The notes below the pieces were generated by a model. The model was not told the DNA's origin and did no database searches. It was given only the letters and a program-made list of their open reading frames with translations. A stretch of 38,465 bases of DNA from Coriobacteriales bacterium (GTDB lineage Bacteria; Actinomycetota; Coriobacteriia; Anaerosomatales; JACRBU01): contig JACRBU010000053.1 in the NCBI GenBank assembly GCA_016213085.1, positions 1 through 38,465 of the forward strand. Direction: 5' to 3'. Positions 32,640 through 38,465 of the stretch are shown one piece after another. The translations under genes were made by a program, and so were the position numbers. Within the stretch, counting starts at the first letter, position 1. Each line of letters begins with the position of its first letter.

Positions 32640-33416
32640 TCATGCGGCAGCCCCGGAGAAGACCGGGACGGCCTTGGCGAGCATCGCCCGAACCGCAGCG
32701 AGCGCGGGCGAGTCGTCGGGAAGATCGAAGAGCCCGGTGCCGCGCAGGTCGCACTGGGTCACGCCCTCGTCGGCGGGGACGACGCCGAGGAGCGGCACGC
32801 CCGTCTGTTCGACGGCCTCGGCGAGTGCCGGATCGAGCGGCTCGGTGCCGCGGTTGATGACGAGGTAGCGCGCGCCGATGTCGATCTTGAGTTCGTCGGC
32901 GAGCGTGTTGAGGTTCGCGGCGGTGCGGATGCCGCGGACAGCAGCGTCGGAGACGATGAGCAGCAGGTCGACGTCGCGAGTGGTCCGGCGGGAGAGGTGC
33001 TCGAGGCCCGCTTCGTTGTCCATGACGACGAACTCGTAGCCGCGCTGCAGCCCGTCGATCGCGCCGCGCACGAGGTTGTTCGCGTAGCAGTAGCAGCCCG
33101 CGCCTTCCGGGCGACCCATCGAGAGCAGGTCGAACTCTCGCGACTCGACGACGTAGCGCTGCACGTTGTACTCGAGCCACGCGTCCTTGCTCATGCCGCC
33201 GGGGTTGGCGTCGGGGGCAGCCAGCATCTCCTCGGTGATCTAGCCGACCGAGCGCTCGACCTCGACGCCGAGCGACTCGTGCAGGCAGGCGTTGGGGTCC
33301 GCATCCACGGCGAGCACCGTCTTCGCGCCGAGTTCGCGCAGCGCCCGCACGATGAGCGCGGCGGTCGTGGTCTTGCCGGTCCCGCCCTTGCCGGCGAGTG
33401 CGATCGTGAATGCCAT
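32640..33416 (-). pseudogene. cooC: Second CooC-type ATPase gene interrupted by an in-frame TAG
   Basis: The frame starting at the ATG at 33416 encodes a CooC-like ATPase of 259 codons including the final TGA. Codon 59 is TAG (33240-33242), directly after VEVERSVG and before [10 protein letters not shown]. Before the stop are the intact P-loop GKGGTGKTT and DADPNACL. After it are the C-x-C motif (C108, C110 in [10 protein letters not shown]) and the Walker B-like [16 protein letters not shown]. Apart from this codon the gene looks undamaged, so the lesion is recent, a sequencing or assembly error, or subject to readthrough. TAG ends many other genes here, so a reassigned codon is unlikely. 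The ATG starts one base after the acsV stop. An intact paralogue exists at 20895-21677. Confidence 0.7.
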
Positions 33417-33417
33417 G

Positions 33418-35355
33418 TCAGGTCACCTTCTCGGCGAGGCGCGAAGCGAGAAGCTCCTCGGTCTTCGGGAAGAGCGAGAGATCGGTGTGCGGCAGGAACA
33501 GCGAAGACGTGTACATCTCCATGAAGCCCGCGTTCACCGAAAGCTCGAGGTAGGTCATCGCTTCAGCGACGCGCGAGGTCTTCTCGAGCATCTTGCGCGA
33601 GGCGGCCGCGAGGCGCGCGCCGGAGAGCGAGCTGTTGCCGAGGAACGCGAAGTGCTCGGTGGGAAGCTCGGGGAACATGCCGAGGGCCATCACGCGCTCG
33701 AGGTCGAGATAGTGGCCGAAACCGCCGGCCACGACGATCTCCTCGATGGCATCGAGCGTGAGGTCGAGGCTCTCGACGAGCACGTTGATCCCGGCGAAGA
33801 TCGCAGCCTTCGCGCGCATGAGGTTCTCGATGTCGGTCTCGGTCAGCACGATGTCGCCGCCGGTGCCGCTCTCTTCCGCGTGCACGAGCACGTACTCGTG
33901 ACCGTGCTCGCCCCGGCGGATCCTCGCCGAACCGGTGTCGGTCGTGAATTTGCCGCTGCGGTCGATGGCGCCCGAGAGGAAGAGCTCGGAGACGCCGTCG
34001 ATGAGCCCGCTTCCGCAGATGCCGAGTGGCTTGACGTTGCCGATGGTGATGATCATCGGCTCGAAGGTGTCCGGGTCGATGCGGACGAGCTCGACCGCGC
34101 CCTCGGCGGCCCGCATGCCGTGGGTGATGCCGCCGCCCTCGAACGCGGGACCCGCCGAGCACGAGCAGGCGACGAGGAAGTCCTTGCCGCCGAGCACGAT
34201 CTCGCCGTTGGTGCCGACGTCCACGAAGAGCGTGAGTTTGTCCGACCACGGAATGCCGGCCGCGACCACGCCGGCAACGATGTCGCCGCCGAGCCAGCTC
34301 GCGGGGCAGGGCATCGTGATGAGGTACGTCGAGTGGGTGCCGGGCAGGCCGACGCTACGCGCCTCGATCGGCGGGAACGCGGTTGCCGCAGGCACGTACG
34401 GTGAGGTGCGGATCGCCTCGGGCGTTATGTCGAGCAGCAGGTGCGTCATGACCGTGTTGCCGGCGGCGATGTAGACCACGACATCCTCGATATCGATGCG
34501 GTGCTCTTCGAGCAGCGAGGTCGCAAGGTGCGAGACGGTGCGGGACACGAGATGCTGGAGCTCCTCGAGACCGCCCGGACGCGTCGAGGCGATGATGCGC
34601 GTGATGACGTCTTCACCGCGGTCGACCTGGGCGTTGTACTCGGTGGCCTGTGCGACGGTCTCGCGCGAGGCGAGGTCGACGATGGCGACCTCGATCGTCG
34701 TCGTGCCGATGTCGACCGCCACTGCGAACTGCCGCCCGGTCGTGTCGCCAGGCTGGAAGCCGGTGATGAGGCATTTGTGCGCGTTGATCTCCATGATCGT
34801 CGCCGTCACCGACCAGCCGCCCTCGCGAATCGCGCTCGGCAGCTCGCGGGCCGCTTCGATCGTGACCTCGACGTCCTTAAGATGGTACGCGCGCCTGAGA
34901 GCCGTCTTAACGCGCGAGAGATCGCTTGCGTTGTCGGCGTGGTCCGGCTCCGAGACCTTCACGAATCGCTTGGAGACCGGCGGATGCGCACGCTTGTCCG
35001 GAACGCGTTCAGCCTGCTCGTCGGTGGAGATGACCGGGTTCGGGATCCGGACGGAGCGGGCCCGCGGGGCGGAACCCGGGCGCGACTCCGGCGGGATGCG
35101 CACGACGACATCGCCGGTGACTTCGGCGGTGCAGCCCAGCACGTATCCTTCGGCAACCTGAGCCTCGGTCAGGCGAGCCGAGGGCTTCGCTTTGACGGAA
35201 CCGCGTTCCACGACCATCCGGCACTTCCCGCACGTGCCGTCGCCACCGCACGAAGCGGTCACGCGCACGTCTGCCATCATCGCTGCTCGCAGGAGGTTCT
35301 CGTTCTGCGCGACATCGATGGTGACGCTATCCGGCATGAAGGTCACCTTGGGCAT
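33418..35355 (-). CDS. acsV: Reductive activator of the corrinoid/iron-sulfur protein (RACo-type, ASKHA ATPase)
   Basis: A 645-residue protein that re-reduces the oxidised Co(II) corrinoid of AcsC/AcsD in an ATP-dependent way. The N-terminal [2Fe-2S] ferredoxin has C36, C42, C45 and C75 (CGGDGTCGKC spacing). A linker and middle domain follow to about 205. The C-terminal ASKHA-type ATPase has FAVAVDIGTTTIEVAIVDL, LFVDVGTNGEIVLGG, and the glycine-rich GICGSGLIDGV and EIVVAGGFGHYLDLE segments. Length and layout match RACo proteins of acetogens. The ATG at 35355 has no strong ribosome site. It is 60 bases after fhs and is followed immediately by the broken cooC. Confidence 0.93.
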   Translation of the reverse strand: MPKVTFMPDSVTIDVAQNENLLRAAMMADVRVTASCGGDGTCGKCRMVVERGSVKAKPSARLTEAQVAEGYVLGCTAEVTGDVVVRIPPESRPGSAPRARSVRIPNPVISTDEQAERVPDKRAHPPVSKRFVKVSEPDHADNASDLSRVKTALRRAYHLKDVEVTIEAARELPSAIREGGWSVTATIMEINAHKCLITGFQPGDTTGRQFAVAVDIGTTTIEVAIVDLASRETVAQATEYNAQVDRGEDVITRIIASTRPGGLEELQHLVSRTVSHLATSLLEEHRIDIEDVVVYIAAGNTVMTHLLLDITPEAIRTSPYVPAATAFPPIEARSVGLPGTHSTYLITMPCPASWLGGDIVAGVVAAGIPWSDKLTLFVDVGTNGEIVLGGKDFLVACSCSAGPAFEGGGITHGMRAAEGAVELVRIDPDTFEPMIITIGNVKPLGICGSGLIDGVSELFLSGAIDRSGKFTTDTGSARIRRGEHGHEYVLVHAEESGTGGDIVLTETDIENLMRAKAAIFAGINVLVESLDLTLDAIEEIVVAGGFGHYLDLERVMALGMFPELPTEHFAFLGNSSLSGARLAAASRKMLEKTSRVAEAMTYLELSVNAGFMEMYTSSLFLPHTDLSLFPKTEELLASRLAEKVT

Positions 35356-35415
35356 TGCTAGACCAATCTCAGGCTGTTGCGGATGTTCGGGTGTCAGGGA
35401 GCGGTGCTATCGGGG

Positions 35416-37110
35416 CTAGAACAGGCCGACCACGTTGCCGTGCTCGTCGAGGTCGATCGAGTCGCCGGCGGGGGTCTTGGGCAGTCCGGGCATGGTGCGC
35501 ATGTCGCCACAGAGCGGATAGAGGAATCCCGCGCCGACGCTCGCGCGGATGTCGCGGATCGGGAGACGCCAGCCGGTCGGACGGCCCTTGAGTGTCGGGT
35601 CGTGCGAGAGCGAGAGGTGCGTCTTGGCCATGCACATCGGCAGGTGGTCGTAGCCGAGGTCGGTGTAGAGCTTGATCTTGGCTTCCGCGGCCGGGAGGTA
35701 GTCGACGCCGTCGGCACCGTAGATCTGGGTGGCGATGGCCTCGATCTTCTCCTTGATGGAGGCGCTGTCCGGGTAGAGCAGCTTGAAGTCCTTGGGCATC
35801 TCGCACGCGGCGACGACGGCCTCGGCGAGCTCGACGCCGCCGGCACCACCCTCGGGGTGGACACGCTGCGTGACGGCGAAGTCGGCGCCGGCCTGCATCG
35901 CCTTCTCCCTGATGAACGTGTGCTCGGCCTCGGTGTCGGTCGGGAAGGCGTTCACGCACGCGATGACCGGCACGCCGAACCTCTTCATGTTCTCGATGTG
36001 CTTCTCGAGGTTGACGATTCCCTCGGCGAGGCTCACGAGGTCCTCGGTCTGCAGGCGCTCGTCGAGCGGCTTGCCCGGCGTGACCTCGAACTTGCCCGAC
36101 GCGGCCTTGAGCGCGCGTACGGTGGCGACGATGACGACCGCGTCAGGCTTGAGACCCGAGGCGCGGCACTTGATGTTCATGAACTTCTCAGCGCCCATGT
36201 CCGCGCCGAAGCCGGACTCGGTGACGACGTAGTCGGCGATCTTGAGCGCGATCTCGTCGGCGATGACCGAGTTGTTGCCCTGGGCGATGTTCGCGAACGG
36301 GCCGGCGTGGACGAACACGGCGCCGCCCTCGAGGTTCTGCATGAGGTTCGGCTTGATGGCGTCCTTCATCAGCACCGCCATGGCGCCGGCGCACTTGAGC
36401 TGCTCGGCGGTGACCGGCTCGCCCTTGGTGTTCGTGCCGATGACGATGCGGCCGAGGCGCGCGCGCAGGTCCTTGAGGTCTTTGGCCAGTGCGAGGATGG
36501 CCATGACCTCGCTCGCGACCGAGATGTCGAAGCCGCTCTCGCGCGGCACGCCGTCGAGCTTGGACCCGAGGCCGACGATGACGTTGCGCAGCGCGCGGTC
36601 GTTGAGGTCGACGACGCGGCGCCACGTGATCGAGTGCGGATCGATGTCGAGGTCGTTGCCCTGGTAGATGTGGTTGTCGATGTAGGCGGCGAGCAGGTTG
36701 TTCGCCATGGTCACGGCATGCACGTCGCCGGTCAGGTGCAGGTTGAAGTCCTCCATCGGGATGACCTGCGAGTAGCCGCCGCCCGCCGCGCCGCCCTTGA
36801 TGCCGAACACCGGGCCGAGGGAAGGCTGGCGGATGCAGGTGATGACGTTCTTGCCGATGTGCTTGAGTGCCTGGCCGAGCCCGACGGTCGTGACGGTCTT
36901 ACCCTCGCCGAGGGGCGTGGGGTTGATGGCGGTCACGTCTACGTAACGGCCCTGCGGGCGGTCCTTCAGCGCGTCGAGGACCTCGAGCGAGACCTTCGCC
37001 TTATACGGGCCGTACAGCTCCAGGTGCTCCGGGGCGATACCGATCTCAGCGGCGACGTCGGTGATCGGGCGAAGCGGTGCCTCTTGGGCGATCTGCAGAT
37101 CCGACTTCAT
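35416..37110 (-). CDS. fhs: Formate--tetrahydrofolate ligase
   Basis: A 564-residue ATP-dependent ligase that activates formate to 10-formyltetrahydrofolate. The nucleotide-binding loop TPLGEGKTVTTVGL lies at about 64-78. Other family stretches are RQPSLGPVFGIKGGAAGGGY, LTGDVHAV and the monovalent-cation and folate regions toward the C-terminus, including GDMRTMPGLP near the end. The length is typical. The ATG at 37110 has GGAGGAG just upstream. It is the first gene of the locus, preceded by 259 bases without a gene that should contain the promoter. Confidence 0.97.
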   Translation of the reverse strand: MKSDLQIAQEAPLRPITDVAAEIGIAPEHLELYGPYKAKVSLEVLDALKDRPQGRYVDVTAINPTPLGEGKTVTTVGLGQALKHIGKNVITCIRQPSLGPVFGIKGGAAGGGYSQVIPMEDFNLHLTGDVHAVTMANNLLAAYIDNHIYQGNDLDIDPHSITWRRVVDLNDRALRNVIVGLGSKLDGVPRESGFDISVASEVMAILALAKDLKDLRARLGRIVIGTNTKGEPVTAEQLKCAGAMAVLMKDAIKPNLMQNLEGGAVFVHAGPFANIAQGNNSVIADEIALKIADYVVTESGFGADMGAEKFMNIKCRASGLKPDAVVIVATVRALKAASGKFEVTPGKPLDERLQTEDLVSLAEGIVNLEKHIENMKRFGVPVIACVNAFPTDTEAEHTFIREKAMQAGADFAVTQRVHPEGGAGGVELAEAVVAACEMPKDFKLLYPDSASIKEKIEAIATQIYGADGVDYLPAAEAKIKLYTDLGYDHLPMCMAKTHLSLSHDPTLKGRPTGWRLPIRDIRASVGAGFLYPLCGDMRTMPGLPKTPAGDSIDLDEHGNVVGLF

Positions 37111-37369
37111 GGGCTCCTCCGGCTTTCAGGTCAGGGGGTCCAGGGCGACGTTCCGGCTGGTGCATCACCGCGAGCGAGACATCCACGAACCATGCTCGGG
37201 GTACGGCAAGACTAGAGCCGTGCACCAAAGAAGTGATGCGACCGGCGGCGAACGGCCTCCTGGTTCGGCTAGTGGGCTTTCGCGCGGTGTGAATGACTGG
37301 AAGTAAATGGTAACACCCGAAAAGCCGAGGTAGCGGCGTTTGTGCTTGTGGAACGTGGAGCACTCTCGG
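37111..37369 (-). other. Leader/promoter region upstream of fhs
   Basis: This 259-base gap separates trxB from fhs and must hold the start of the long minus-strand locus. I find no convincing -35/-10 pair. TACCAT preceded by TG (minus strand, around 37307-37315) is a weak extended -10 candidate. Part of the region (37140-37300) could be a long 5' leader, but no riboswitch class was recognisable by eye. Confidence 0.4.
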
Positions 37370-37371
37370 CT
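37320..37371 (-). terminator. Possible terminator after the thioredoxin-reductase-like gene
   Basis: On the minus strand AGCCGAG (37371-37365), beginning at the gene's stop codon, can pair with CTCGGCT (37329-37323), which is followed by TTTTC. The loop of 35 bases is long, so an intrinsic terminator is only possible. Confidence 0.3.
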
Positions 37372-38305
37372 AACTGCGCTTGAGGTCTCGCCAGACGGCC
37401 ATCGCGGCCCGCGCACCCTGCCCGGCGGCGATGATGATCTGCTTGCCGAAGTCGTCCGTGACGTCGCCCGCGGCGTAGATCCCAAGCGTCGAAGTCGCGC
37501 CTCGCTTGTCGACCACGATCTCGCCCGCGTCGTTGAGCTCGACGAGTCCGGTCGCGAACTCCTCGGCCTTGATCGAGCCCATCTCGATGAAGACGCCGCT
37601 GGCTTCAATCGTCCGCTCCTCGGCGGTCGCTTCGTCCGACACAACGAGTCCGGTGACGTGCTCCTCACCTTCGATGCGCAGGGGTGAAACGCCTGCCTCG
37701 ACGGTCACGTTCTCGTGCTCTTCGAGCTTCGCGAGTACGGGCGCTGGCGCCCCGATGGGCTTGCGGTTCACGAGCGTGACCGGCTCCGCGCCAAGTTCGG
37801 CGAGTTGGAGGGCCGCGTCGGCAGCTGACTCGCCCGGTCCGATGACGACGACCGGCTTGCCGACGAAGAACGCCGCATCGCAGGTAGCGCAGTACGAGAC
37901 CCCGCGCCCGACCATCTCCTCCTCGCCGGGGATCGCGAGGCGCGCGGGCGCTTTCCCACTTGCGATGATGACAGTGCGAGCCGAAAGCTGCAGCCCTTCG
38001 CGGCTGAAGACGTCGAATCCGTGCTCGACCGGCACGATCGCGTTGACGAGATTGCCCTCGAAGCAGTCGACGTCGAATTGCCGAACGTGCTCGCGGAAGC
38101 GCTCCAGGAGCTCAGGCCCGCTGATGAGCGTGAAGCCGATGAAGTTCTCGATCTTGTGGGCGCGCGTGAGCTGTCCTCCCATCGCGCCAAAGACGACGGC
38201 TGTCTGAAGGCCCTGGCGCGCGGCGTATACGGCGGCCGCGAGGCCGGCGGGTCCGGCTCCGATGATAGTGACGTCGTAGAGGTCGCGCGGCTGTGGGTTG
38301 GGCAT
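37370..38305 (-). CDS. Thioredoxin-reductase-like FAD-dependent disulfide oxidoreductase
   Basis: A 311-residue flavoprotein of the low-molecular-weight thioredoxin reductase family. The FAD Rossmann motif is VTIIGAGPAGLAAAVYAAR, the redox-active disulfide is C139-A-T-C142, and the second FAD region reads GIYAAGDVTDDFGKQIIIAA. The second dinucleotide domain keeps a glycine pattern (VVVIGPGESAADAAL), but the usual NADPH-phosphate motif HRR-x3-R is replaced by VNRKPIGAPAP. The donor might therefore not be NADPH; ferredoxin- or F420-linked members of this family are known. The ATG at 38305 starts close to the FAD motif as in the family; the frame is open to 38389. It is the only minus-strand gene upstream of the acetyl-CoA locus in the window. 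Confidence 0.85.
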   Translation of the reverse strand: MPNPQPRDLYDVTIIGAGPAGLAAAVYAARQGLQTAVVFGAMGGQLTRAHKIENFIGFTLISGPELLERFREHVRQFDVDCFEGNLVNAIVPVEHGFDVFSREGLQLSARTVIIASGKAPARLAIPGEEEMVGRGVSYCATCDAAFFVGKPVVVIGPGESAADAALQLAELGAEPVTLVNRKPIGAPAPVLAKLEEHENVTVEAGVSPLRIEGEEHVTGLVVSDEATAEERTIEASGVFIEMGSIKAEEFATGLVELNDAGEIVVDKRGATSTLGIYAAGDVTDDFGKQIIIAAGQGARAAMAVWRDLKRS

Positions 38306-38465
38306 GGGTGGGGCGTCCCTTCGCGAGGCGAGGCGGGCGACGGTTCGGGGGCCGCAGTCGTTGCGGCGCCAGGGGAGAAGATGCCCCAAGTCGAGGGTCG
38401 AGGCCTTACGGCGTTACTGAGGGGGGGGGCGTGGGGGCTCGGACCGCGATCGTTCGACAGTGGTC

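Noticed and set aside
33240-33242. Pyrrolysine encoded by the TAG in the second cooC
   Set aside because: TAG is the normal stop of more than a dozen genes in this window (for example acsA, acsB, acsC, acsD, folD, fhs), and pyrrolysine is not known in CooC proteins. It remains testable but is not the best explanation.
38412-38440. G-rich run near the right end as a G-quadruplex or phase-variable tract
   Set aside because: The G9 run sits in a gene-free edge region with no attached reading frame or regular G-tract spacing, so no function can be supported.

Overview
The window is GC-rich bacterial DNA densely packed with genes. It carries a complete bacterial-type Wood-Ljungdahl (reductive acetyl-CoA) pathway directly upstream of a respiratory complex I operon, all on the minus strand. 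GC-rich coding, frequent GTG and TTG starts and an HtrA protease with a cytoplasmic N-terminal tail fit a deep-branching anaerobic actinobacterium (for example a Coriobacteriia-like lineage). That placement is inference. The bacterial-type AcsA/AcsB and the presence of RlmH argue against an archaeon.

Left arm, plus strand (1-2841): the 3' end of a nuoN-like gene cut by the window edge, an HtrA/DegP-type membrane-anchored serine protease, rlmH, and a small cysteine-rich protein. This arm converges on the large minus-strand locus with only 18 bases between the two stop codons.

Minus-strand locus (37110 down to 2860, about 34 kb, all genes in one direction). The order of transcription is fhs, acsV (corrinoid protein reductive activator), a cooC paralogue broken by an in-frame TAG, folD, acsD, acsA (CODH), acsB (acetyl-CoA synthase), acsC, a GltD-ferredoxin-MvhD fusion, metV, metF, an intact cooC, acsE, a nuoE-like gene, a nuoF-like gene, a two-CBS-domain gene and a selenocysteine formate dehydrogenase. 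After a 181-base gap holding a perfect inverted repeat come nuoA, B, CD, H, I, J, K, L, M, N and a second nuoM. Most junctions overlap (ATGA or GTGA) or are under 61 bases.

How the parts work together: formate dehydrogenase makes formate from CO2; Fhs, FolD and MetF/MetV carry it to methyl-tetrahydrofolate; AcsE moves the methyl group to the corrinoid protein AcsC/AcsD; AcsA reduces CO2 to CO; AcsB assembles acetyl-CoA. CooC and AcsV are maturation and reactivation factors. The same genes could run in reverse (acetate or CO oxidation). The complex I operon has no nuoE, nuoF or nuoG of its own. The matching positions just upstream hold NuoE-like and NuoF-like proteins and a formate dehydrogenase whose N-terminus is NuoG-like. 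This suggests, but does not prove, that formate or NAD(P)H chemistry is coupled to proton-pumping complex I.

Right end: a thioredoxin-reductase-like flavoprotein on the minus strand, then about 160 bases without a recognisable gene. There is no gene-free stretch longer than 300 bases, and I saw no tRNA, rRNA, CRISPR array or insertion sequence.
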